This document shows, piece by piece, positions 18,284-27,240 of a stretch of 64,000 nt of DNA. Made by a program: the position numbers and the translations under genes. Position 1 is the first letter of the stretch. Each line of letters opens with the position of its first letter. The DNA comes from Blastobasis lacticolella (Eukaryota; Arthropoda; Insecta; Lepidoptera; Blastobasidae), in contig LR990053.1 in assembly GCA_905147135.1 (NCBI GenBank), positions 5,654,501 through 5,718,500 of the forward strand, in the 5' to 3' direction. The notes beneath the pieces were generated by a model. That model had not been told where the DNA came from. It saw only the letters and a program-made list of their open reading frames with translations, and did not search any database.

Positions 18284-19683
18284 GATGTCTGCCAAGTACT
18301 TGCTACAGTTCGAGTCTCACAACGCTGCACTGGTCAACATGTCCATTGAACTAGCTGACGGTCTGTACGACCAAATTCACCTGACGGATTGCGAGGTCAA
18401 CCTCCAGGTCCACGTGGAATAAGCTTGCTGATGCGCATGACAAGCTGACTGGCTGCAAGGACATCGACTTCTCCCACGACTATTTCAAAAACGGCCAATA
18501 CGCCAAGGCGCTAGGTCGCTACGCCTCTGTTAAAGCTGCGCTGAAGCGTCGTCAAGTTGAGCTCGAACCTCGTGTAGCGCCTCTATCGCCTCACAACGCT
18601 ACCTTACACGCTGCACAACAGCTAGCTCGTCCGCAACTGCCTATGATCCAGCCTCCAACCTTCAGCGGAGATCTACTTGAATGGCAATCATTCAAGAATA
18701 AGTTTTTATCTGTCGTGAACAAGGAAGGTGTAAGTCAGGTCGACAAAATGCACTATCTGATCCAGAGTCTACAAGGCAGCGCTTACTCTCTCATTGCTAA
18801 TGTGGAAATTTCTGAGGAGGCATTCGCTACCGCCTGGCAAGCTTTAACCACTAGATATGAGAATAAACGCGTGCAGATTACTGCGCAGCTGAACAAGCTA
18901 TTCAGTCTTCCTAAGATGACGTCGCGAGCAGCTAAGGAAGTCAACAACGTGATCAACACAGTGAGAGAGGTTTTGAACGCTCTTACTACCCTCGGATCGC
19001 CAGTTGCTGATTGGGATCACCTCATAGTACATTTCATCACTCATAAGCTTGATCCTATGACACGAGAAGACTGGGAAGTTACTCTCGGTGCTGCAACCGA
19101 ATACCCAACATACGACCGCATCAAGACCTTCCTTCTCTCACGCGCACGAGCCTTGGAAGCTCTGGAAGGTCGTCTCCCAGGCAAGCAACGTGATCCAAAG
19201 GCTAGCAAAAGGACCTTCAGCAGTAACAAACCTACGCATGCGCCTAAATCTCCTTCTGCACACGTCCACGTAGCCAATTCATCATCTCAAAACGCTACTA
19301 CGCCGATTACACCACCTGCTACAGTGCACTCACCTCCTGGAAACGGTCCTGGAGCTTCAACGAGACATCATAACCCGTGTTCATGTTGCGGTGAAGCGCA
19401 TTTCATCGTCACTTGCCCATCATTTCGCAATCTCACAGCAAACGAGCGTCATCTTCAAGCTATCTCCAAGTCACTGTGCCTCAACTGCCTTGGAACTCAT
19501 GCTATTTCGAACTGCCGTAGCAGGAATAGATGCCGTCACTGCAACGCCGCGCATCACACGATGCTGCACGATTCTACGCAGCTCAACGCTTCACCTGCTA
19601 GATCTAACCCAACCACGCTAGCAAGCTTGTTCCAAGGACCTAAAGCTTCTACATCACCGGAAAACAAGAGTTCGTCATCATGA
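18284..19683 (+). pseudogene. gag: BEL/Pao gag, one frameshift
   Basis: The frame starts at ATG 18284 (MSAKYLLQFESHNAALVNM). After about 43 codons it meets TAA near 18419, while the adjacent frame continues from about 18412 with WNKLADAHDKL, so a single-base indel separates two parts. The main part (from 18415; first Met 18643) contains the Pao gag core (PPTFSGDLLEWQSFKNKFLS near 18653) and a C-terminal Cys/His zinc-knuckle zone at 19378-19570 (CSCCGEAHFIVTC, CLNCLGTHAISNC, CRHCNAAHHTMLH). The protein packages element RNA. It ends in TGA, in the same frame as pol. Confidence 0.82.
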
Positions 19684-19806
19684 CTATTCAGCAACGCATC
19701 TACACGCTATCAACCTACGCTATCAACAACGCATATCGCCGCATCACTACTCTCTACGCAACAATCACGCTCATCTTATCACGCAGCCTCATCACCTAGA
19801 CCTCTA

Positions 19807-22800
19807 GTGTTGCTGGCTACTGCTCAAGCTCTCATCATCACGCCTACGCAACGCACGCACGCAGTACGCCTTCTGATTGATCCAGGATCAGAACTATCAC
19901 TAATTTCTCAGCAGCTTGCTCGTCTGCTGAAATTATCAGCCTCTGATTCCCGGATTCCAATAATGGGAGTCGGAAGCGTACCTTCAGGATCTACAAAGGG
20001 TGCCGTTGACCTACTACTACGCTCAACGCACTCCAACGATCAAATTCAACTACGCACGCACATACTACCATCACTTACTGTTGAATTACCTCCAGCTGAC
20101 ATATCACATCAATCATGGCCTCACATCACTGATTTGGAACTAGCAGATCCAAACTACTTGTCACCTGGTCGAATTGATGTCCTCGTCGGAGCTGATTCAT
20201 ACGGCTTAATCATAAAGCCAGGAATCAGAGCTGGAAAACCCGGTCAGCCGATTGCTATCCAGACAATCTTTGGATGGGCTGTTCTGGGACCGGTCAATTC
20301 ATCAACGCTCAACGCACCTGCTCATCAAGGTCTTCTAGTCACCAACTCTCAACTTTACGACCTCATCTCGAGATTTTGGGAACTGGAAGAAGTACCAACT
20401 ACAGTTAATGAAGCTCTTAGTGCTGAAGAAGCAGAGTGTGAAGCTCACTACGTGGCTACTCACTCTCGAGACAGCTCTGGTCGCTACATTGTGCGTTTGC
20501 CGTTCAAATCCAACGCTCCACAACTTGGACACTCGAAAGGCATCGCACAACGCTCACTCTCACGCTTACTCAAACGCATCTCTCAGCAACCTGAACTCCA
20601 GCATCTCTACAAGGAGTTTCTCTCGGAGTACGAGTCCCTGGGTCACATGCAGAAAAGCCAATCATCAAACACGTCATCTGTTGAATACTATTTACCACAT
20701 CACGGTGTCATGCGCAATAACAAGATCCGAGTAGTATTCAATGGTTCCTACAAAACGACTTCAGGCAACTCCCTCAATGATCTGCTTCATGTTGGTCCAA
20801 AGACTCAAAACGACATCTTCGACGTGCTCTTATACGTTCGGCGCTACGAGTTCATCTTTACGACTGATGTGGAGAAGATGTTTCGCCAGATTCTGGTTCA
20901 CCCAGATGACCGCAAATTCCAACTCATCTTGTGGATCGACGAGGACAATCAAATTCAAGAGTACGATCTCTGCACGGTCACTTACGGCACCACTTCAGCT
21001 CCTTACTTGTCAGGCCGCACTCTACAACAGCTACTGCTCGACGAAGAGCACGACTTTCCCCTAGCTGCGGAGCCTTTTCAAAAGGGTAGTTATGTCGATG
21101 ATATAACAGGCGGTGCTGACAATATTGATACGCTCAACGCTATTGCCACACAAGTTGAACAAATGTGCCTACGCGGATGCTTCCCGTTGGCCAAATGGAA
21201 AAGCAACCACCCAGCTTTCTGCAAGCTTCACTCATCTCAACCAGCAAGTTCTCAGACACATGAATTCGGCGAGTCCTCGTCCAAAATTTTGGGTCTTGCT
21301 TGGCAGTGCGCTCCAGATCTGCTGATGTTCACTGGTCAACCAATACAACGCGCAGCTATCACCAAACGCACCATACTCTCCGAAACTGCTCAACTCTTCG
21401 ACCCACTGGGTTTAATTTCACCAGTCATCGTCCGTGCCAAAATCTTGATGCAAGACTTGTGGCAGGAAAAGATTGGATGGGATGACACGCTTACGCCGCA
21501 GATCATACATCGCTGGATGACATTCCGCGATGAACTAGCACAACTCTCACAACTTACAATACCTCGCTGGCTTCATCTACGCTCTGACAACGCACAGGTT
21601 GAGATACACGGCTTCTCGGACGCATCTCTAGCTGCAATGGCTGCTGCAGTCTACCTGCGAGTATCCACACCAACAGAATCATCAACAGTAACTCTCGTCT
21701 GCTCCAAGACAAGAGTCGCTCCACTCAATCGCCTCACAATACCACGCCTAGAACTATCAGCTGCACTATTACTCGCCAAACTTGTCACTCGAGTTCAATC
21801 AACGCTCCAACTTCAACACGCTCCTGTTACCTTGTGGACAGACTCTTCAGTATCTCTCGCTTGGATTAACAGTGATGCGATGCGTTGGAAGGAGTTCGTG
21901 AAGAACCGAGTGCAACAAATCCAACAGACTGCGCCGGATGCGACCTGGAAATTTGTCTCTGGCAAACACAATCCTGCAGATTGTGCTTCTCGAGGTCTGA
22001 CTCCAGCTCAACTCATCAATCACACGATCTGGTGGTCTGGACCAGACTGGTTAGCTGAACCAACGCATCTCTGGCCTTCATTTACTGCACCTGATGATCA
22101 GCCAGATGACATTGAGATTCGCCCTAGCTCTGTGCACATTTCTTCAAGCCAGCAGTTGCCATTCAGCACGCTTTTTTATCAAGACACTACGCTTACCAAA
22201 CTGCTGCGCGTAACAGCTACCATTCAGCGAGTAGCAGCGTGCTTTAAAGGAGTTCCTGATTCAAGTCTCAGCGCATCACCACTCAATCCTGCTGATTTTC
22301 AATTTGCTTTGACCTTCTGGATCAAGTCCACACTCGCCAAGTCACATCCTGTTACTCGCTTGACTGCTTGGATTGATCAGACCGGATTACTTCGAGTTGG
22401 CGGTCGCTTACAAAACGCTCAGCTTGATGAAGATGCTAAGCATCCTCCAATTCTGCCCAAGGACACCATCATCTCCAATCTCATCATCTCCAACGCTCAC
22501 ACTCGCACTCTGCATGGAGGTACTCAACTGACGCTGAACTACATACGCAAATATTGCTGGATTCTTGGTGGTCGCGCTCCTGTCAAGTCTCACATTCACA
22601 GATGCGTCACTTGCACAAGAATACGCGGCGCTAGAGCTCAACAACGCATGGGACAACTTCCAGTCTCACGCGTTACTCCATCTTTAGTATTTGAGCACTC
22701 TGGAGTCGACTACGCTGGTCCTGTGTCTCTCAAATTCTTCAATGGACGTGGTTCGCGCTCTTACAAGGCGTGGATTGCGGTATTTGTGTGCTTTTCAACA

Positions 22801-23739
22801 TCTGCTATTCATCTCGAGTTAGTGACTGACTACAGTACTGGAGGATTTCTCAAGGCCTTCAGACGCTTCACGGCTCGGCGCGGAATCTGCAAAACACTCT
22901 CAAGTGACTGCGGAACCAACTTCCAAGGCGCTCAAAGCGCACTGAAACGCCTCATGCACGGATTCACCAAGGAGTCTCATCACCTGCAGCAACTGATAGC
23001 TAATGATGGTACGCGCTGGAAATTCAATCCTCCTGGAGCTCCTCACATGGGCGGCAAATGGGAAGCTGCTGTTAAATCAGTAAAACAACATCTCGCTAAG
23101 GTCAACTCGGACAAATTACTGACCTACGAAGATTACTCCACGCTGCTGATCCAGATTGAAGCTGTGCTGAATTCTCGTCCACTCTGCGCTCTCTCTGAAG
23201 ACCCTGACGACCTCATAGCACTCACTCCAGGTCACTTTATTAGAGGAGCCCCTCTCACTACAATACCTGAACCATCTCTACTACATCTACCAATCAATCG
23301 TCTCTCTTTACTCCAGTACATCCAGCAACGCCTCCAGCTGTTCTGGGCTCATTGGTCTGAATCCTGCCTCAAGACGCATCAAACCATCTCCAAGTGGAAC
23401 ACATCATTCCATGACATTGGAGTTGGTTCAATGGTGCTGCTGACTGACGAACAATTGCCACCATCAAAATGGCCGCTGGGTCGCGTCACGCATATCCATC
23501 CAGGCCAAGATGAACTCACACGCGTCGTCACCATCGAGACCACCTCAACATATCTCAGACCAATCCACAAGCTGATACTACTGCCAATTCCACGTCACGA
23601 GGAAGATTCTCAAGATGCCGCTCCAGCTGCATCTCAAATACTTCTCCACCGAGCGGAGAAGGGGGGAGAATGTTCAAATCTCCCTCGCCTTCAACCCTCT
23701 GCTACATTATCGACCGCCAGGGCTAGCTCATCGATCTAG
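19807..23739 (+). CDS. pol: BEL/Pao pol polyprotein (protease, RT, RNase H, integrase)
   Basis: A 1310-codon frame. Aspartic protease: LLIDPGSELSLI, active site near residue 25. Reverse transcriptase: RVVFNGSYKT, TTDVEKMFRQILVHPDDR and YVDD at about 429-432. RNase H: GFSDAS near 602 and WTDSSVSLAWI. Integrase: H2C2 zinc module from about 903 (HGGTQLTLNYIRKYCW..CVTC), then the DDE core with VDYAGP near 967, SDCGTNF near 1033 and the glutamate in GGKWEAAVK near 1084. A Pao-type C-terminal domain follows. No internal stop. From the gag TGA at 19681 the frame is open and in phase to pol, so only one stop codon separates them: either read-through or a recent nonsense change. The last 69 bases of the frame lie in the 3' LTR. 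Confidence 0.93.
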   Translation: MLLATAQALIITPTQRTHAVRLLIDPGSELSLISQQLARLLKLSASDSRIPIMGVGSVPSGSTKGAVDLLLRSTHSNDQIQLRTHILPSLTVELPPADISHQSWPHITDLELADPNYLSPGRIDVLVGADSYGLIIKPGIRAGKPGQPIAIQTIFGWAVLGPVNSSTLNAPAHQGLLVTNSQLYDLISRFWELEEVPTTVNEALSAEEAECEAHYVATHSRDSSGRYIVRLPFKSNAPQLGHSKGIAQRSLSRLLKRISQQPELQHLYKEFLSEYESLGHMQKSQSSNTSSVEYYLPHHGVMRNNKIRVVFNGSYKTTSGNSLNDLLHVGPKTQNDIFDVLLYVRRYEFIFTTDVEKMFRQILVHPDDRKFQLILWIDEDNQIQEYDLCTVTYGTTSAPYLSGRTLQQLLLDEEHDFPLAAEPFQKGSYVDDITGGADNIDTLNAIATQVEQMCLRGCFPLAKWKSNHPAFCKLHSSQPASSQTHEFGESSSKILGLAWQCAPDLLMFTGQPIQRAAITKRTILSETAQLFDPLGLISPVIVRAKILMQDLWQEKIGWDDTLTPQIIHRWMTFRDELAQLSQLTIPRWLHLRSDNAQVEIHGFSDASLAAMAAAVYLRVSTPTESSTVTLVCSKTRVAPLNRLTIPRLELSAALLLAKLVTRVQSTLQLQHAPVTLWTDSSVSLAWINSDAMRWKEFVKNRVQQIQQTAPDATWKFVSGKHNPADCASRGLTPAQLINHTIWWSGPDWLAEPTHLWPSFTAPDDQPDDIEIRPSSVHISSSQQLPFSTLFYQDTTLTKLLRVTATIQRVAACFKGVPDSSLSASPLNPADFQFALTFWIKSTLAKSHPVTRLTAWIDQTGLLRVGGRLQNAQLDEDAKHPPILPKDTIISNLIISNAHTRTLHGGTQLTLNYIRKYCWILGGRAPVKSHIHRCVTCTRIRGARAQQRMGQLPVSRVTPSLVFEHSGVDYAGPVSLKFFNGRGSRSYKAWIAVFVCFSTSAIHLELVTDYSTGGFLKAFRRFTARRGICKTLSSDCGTNFQGAQSALKRLMHGFTKESHHLQQLIANDGTRWKFNPPGAPHMGGKWEAAVKSVKQHLAKVNSDKLLTYEDYSTLLIQIEAVLNSRPLCALSEDPDDLIALTPGHFIRGAPLTTIPEPSLLHLPINRLSLLQYIQQRLQLFWAHWSESCLKTHQTISKWNTSFHDIGVGSMVLLTDEQLPPSKWPLGRVTHIHPGQDELTRVVTIETTSTYLRPIHKLILLPIPRHEEDSQDAAPAASQILLHRAEKGGECSNLPRLQPSATLSTARASSSI

Positions 23740-24185
23740 GTGGCAGGTCAGCTGCTGAGAAAAAAATCCTCATGCTCGCTCTCACTCCACGATCTCCCTC
23801 TTACGCTCTACACACGCTAACCTACACAGTGCTACGCTTTCTGCTAATTACTACATCTGATTAATGCTAATTAATCACGCTTAATTCAAACGCTATTTTA
23901 GTACTATTTAATTCAGTGAATTTTTTAATACATCTTTTTTGTTCACAGAGTTAAAATCAGTGCTTGCTTTATTTATTTTCAAGGCTTCGAAACCATGTGC
24001 ATTCTGACCGCATGGCATACGCATGTTTAACCTGCATCTACCACATCTCTGCTTGCTATTAATTCAACAACTCACAAATTAACGCAAATTTAAGCCTGAC
24101 TGTGATTTAATTTAATATTGTTATAATTGAAATAGTGCTTTGTTATTGTTTAATAAATTTTCGCATTATAAAACGAAAGAGTTCA
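23671..24185 (+). repeat. 3' LTR of BEL/Pao element
   Basis: Starts TGTTCAAATC after the purine tract and ends at TTCA before GTGAT. It is 515 bases, the full-length form that retains the 39 bases missing from the left LTR, including an AATAAA at about 24151. Confidence 0.88.
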
Positions 24186-24190
24186 GTGAT

Positions 24191-25640
24191 CAATAAATTA
24201 AACCTTATAAGCTATCCAAGTCCCAGTATTTACTTCTACTTTACTTGTACTTTTTACAGATACAATTTCGCAAGATAAACAATGACTGAAAATATAGACT
24301 GTGACTCATTTTTTGCGATAGTTTACATGACACTAATTAAAGTAGATGAGCTTTAAAAAATTTTGAAGTCAATCCTCGACGAATCCGCTGCAATAAAACT
24401 CACAAATATTTTTATAAATTGTAATGTTTCTACTTGTTGGATTTGAAAACTGCAATTAAAAGTTTGAAGTCGAACAATTATACTATAAAAATAAATTTAA
24501 GAGTCTGATTCACTTGACCAGTCCTATACTAATATACGGGATCAGTAGTCAGTGATCCTTTATCGAGAAGAAATGATTATACAGATATGCAAAAATGCCT
24601 TTGAAAAAAATTCATTACCATTAGCTGTAGAAAAACATGTAGTTCTCGATTAGAAAAAATATTTTTTAAAAATATTTTTATTCATTAGTTAACAAAGGGG
24701 GAGTTAATATATATATATAATATATAATAATATTCTGATTCTCACAGGAACTATACTTCCATACTGATAAAACTATACAGTTTTATTTTCATTTTCTTCC
24801 CATGCGTCATCCACGCATTCGTAGTTAGTGACGCTACTGTCTAGGTGGCGCTTCTCTAGATGCATTTCAAACGAAATGTTGGCAGTAATTTGTACTATTA
24901 TAATTTATTTAATGCCGTAAGATGGACGGCGGAGAATGAGGTTCATCTAATAAGATTGCAAGTTCAATGATTTTCATGCTTGCAATCTTTGATTACTTGG
25001 TTTGGAGCCTAGGCAACTGCGGGAGTAAGCGGGAAGGACTTATTAAGCCTTCTCGGCCTCATGGCTAAGATCAAAGTGTATATAGACTTTGATCTTACAA
25101 ACTTCAATCAATTAATTAAATTTCGTAAATAATTAAATATAATTTTTTTTGGGCCTAGTTGGGCTAAGAGACAAATTTATTTGTTCAGTTATAAACGATA
25201 AATTTCTAAAAACTCTGATAGTATGACCGCATGTTATGCTTATATGGGGAAACATATTAATTACCAATAGCTTAGTCATTAGTTTTTCCGTTCGTTTACA
25301 GAGTAATTTAATAAATTCCAGTTGAATAAACTTATTTATTTCAGTGTGTAATTGATCGCTGGTCATTACGGGAGTCTCCTGTTCTGTGAATAATTAATTT
25401 TTAAGTGCGAACATAGTTTTTGGAAAAGTTGTTTCTTCTCGATATTTAACTGCAAATCGGTGAGGCTTGTTCTAAATTTTCTAAATTTTAGTTTTTCTAT
25501 ACAATAAGTTTTGCTGCAAGTATCTTTTTGGAACTCTTTATTGGTTTTGATTACTCTTCATACCCATTTTGAGTTTCAAGAAGAAATTTGGAAGTTTATC
25601 ATCAAGCTTATAGATAACATGTTTTGAGGTCCTAGGAAGC
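24191..25640. other. AT-rich segment DNA; possible site of missing BEN 5' exons
   Basis: No defended gene. Dinucleotide AT runs lie near 24707-24730. A short U2-snRNA-like block at 25049-25095 is listed separately. Any upstream exons of the BEN gene should be here or were lost. Confidence 0.4.
25049..25095 (+). ncRNA. U2 snRNA 5'-end-like fragment with hairpin
   Basis: Bases 25049-25080 (cttctcggcct.atggctaag, then atcaaagtgta) match the 5' region of insect U2 snRNA as I remember it, with about one difference, but the following branch-point-pairing and Sm regions are absent. Instead, 'aagatcaaagt' is followed after 8 bases by its inverse 'actttgatctt', forming an 11-base-pair hairpin. It is a retro-copied U2 fragment or a U2-headed small repeat and not a functional U2 gene. 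Confidence 0.55.
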
Positions 25641-25675
25641 TATTCTGATGGTTCCCGCGAGGGTGTCACCCTGTC

Positions 25676-25710
<35 letters not shown>

Positions 25711-26330
25711 GTATGTGACCCGCTTATAACTTTTGAACGGCTCAACCGATTGAATCCTACTAAACGGCATTCCAAAGAGTTTCACTGAACTTAAATTTTC
25801 TGAAAATTTGGACCGATTCGGACCGGTAGATTCTGAGAAATCTCAAAAAAACTAGGAAAAAATTTTTTTTCAAAAGTGGTTTTTTTGAAATAACTTTTAA
25901 ACGGCTTTACCGATCAATTCCAAAAACTAATCAGCTCTTAACATCAAAAAACGACGTCGATTGCCGCAAACCGGGTCAAAATCGTTCGATTTGTTCGTGA
26001 GATATCGTGAACGAAAAAAACTAAAAAATTGATTTTTTTTTAAACACTTCAAAATTTTTTATCCGTCAATTTCTATCAATTTTTTATCTCAAATTCTTTA
26101 TAGTGCTCGAAAAACTGCATCGATTGCTCATAACCGCATGAAAATCGGTTGAGTCATTCAAAAGTTATGGCAGATTGAAAATTAAAAAAATACTCTTTTA
26201 TCAAACTTTTGAGCTCGCAGAGCTCAAAAACATCGCAACCAGCGGCTATATTACAAACGCTCAATGACTGTAATGAGCGGGAAGTTGTAGGGATGGCCTT
26301 GGGGTCAACCGTTTTCCAAATTTTTTTTAC
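25641..26330 (+). repeat. Wasp-type interspersed repeat with GT microsatellite
   Basis: Begins 'ggttcccgcgagggtgtcac', has a (TG)n run at about 25680-25708, then 'cttttgaacggctcaaccga' and repeated weak versions of 'taacttttaaacggctttac'. This sentence-like pattern is familiar to me from braconid and other hymenopteran genomes and not from moths, which supports a wasp origin of the block. It lies just upstream of the BEN exons, perhaps in an intron. Confidence 0.5.
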
Positions 26331-26406
26331 TCACTTTGTTTGACATAATTTTCGTCTTACTTCAAAATATTTCTGGTTTTCATTAATATTTTCTTCATGA
26401 TTCAAG

Positions 26407-26502
26407 TACACACAGAAAGAAAAAAAATTCGATAGGAAAAAAGTTTTTATTTCGCTCCAAAATAATTTTATCGGTTAGAGTGAATTTTTTTTCTGTGTGT
26501 AT
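26407..26502. mobile_element. Tiny MITE with ACACACAG ends
   Basis: About 96 bases with inverted ends 'tacacacagaaagaaaaaaa' and 'ttttttttctgtgtgta', flanked by TA. No coding capacity. Similar short ACACACAG-ended repeats occur in parasitoid wasps, from memory. Confidence 0.6.
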
Positions 26503-26575
26503 ATTTTATGCATGTCTAAATATCTGCTTACATAAAAGTATCAAATTATTCATTAAATTCATAAATTATTTTCAG

Positions 26576-27240
26576 ATGATCGATCATTTAAGGAGATATT
26601 GCTGAACTTATCCGAAGACATAAAATTTGTTAAAAGAGTCCAACTTAACATGATGAGAGCTCAAGAAGCCAATCCAGCTAGGCAACCCAATGGACAAGTA
26701 TGAACAATATCTGCTCCAATTATCACAATAAGAAATGAAATTATTAATTTCTATAAAATTTGACGTTTTTAAAAATTTTGAATACTTTTGTTTTTTGATA
26801 TTAATTACTTTTTCTTTTTGAAGGTTGAAATTGGTCACAGAGGCTCAAACGTGTTTGTCACCCAGGAGCAATGGAATACAGCAAATTCTAGGGATACTTA
26901 CTGGTCGATGGGTGTTTCACTAGTTAATGCACTATTTGATACAGAAGTTTTGCTGGAAAGTAACCTGAGAGGTGGTCTTAGTAGAATAAAAAAAGACGCT
27001 CCTAAAAGACCTGCACTGAATCCCTATATAGTAGCGACTATTACTGGTAAATTGTGATTGAGTTTGAGCTCAAAAAGCTCAAAATTTCTCGAATGGGTTT
27101 ATTTTTTACGACGAAAAGCTCCAAAATTCAATAGGCAGTCCAATTTGTGTATTTAATATTTAATTGCAGAAGCTGTCCGAGCAAAATTTCCTGATTTTAG
27201 AAAATCTCAGTTTGGATCAGCAATTAACAACTTCTTGTAG
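26576..27240 (+). CDS. BEN-domain protein, 3' exons (5' end not found)
   Basis: Three exons with GT-AG ends and matching phases: 26576-26697, 26824-27046 and 27170-27240 (TAG). The middle exon carries the BEN signature SLVNALFDTEVLLESNLRGG, followed in the last exon by KFPDFRKSQFGSAINNFL, the usual BEN C-terminal helix pattern. BEN domains bind DNA or chromatin proteins, and BEN genes are a known family of bracovirus circles whose role in the caterpillar is unclear. The first exon shown begins in mid-codon, so at least one 5' exon is missing. None was found upstream, where wasp repeats and the BEL/Pao element lie. It is either intact with a distant first exon or a 5'-broken copy. Confidence 0.75.

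Larger units (their letters stand above)
17639..24185 (+). mobile_element. BEL/Pao LTR retrotransposon inside the bracovirus block
   Basis: Structure: 5' LTR 17639-18114, gag 18284-19683, pol 19807-23739, purine tract 'ggagaaggggggagaa' at 23655-23670, 3' LTR 23671-24185. The gag has a Pao-type domain and zinc knuckles. The pol order is protease, reverse transcriptase with YVDD, RNase H, integrase, which assigns it to BEL/Pao. GTGAT flanks both sides (17632-17636, two bases short of the LTR, and 24186-24190) and may be the target duplication. The LTRs appear identical except for a 39-base gap, so insertion was recent. Base composition is more GC-rich than the surroundings. Confidence 0.93.

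Noticed and set aside
25049..25095. Functional U2 snRNA gene
   Set aside because: Similarity stops after about 32 bases; the branch-site pairing region, Sm site and 3' stem-loops are absent.
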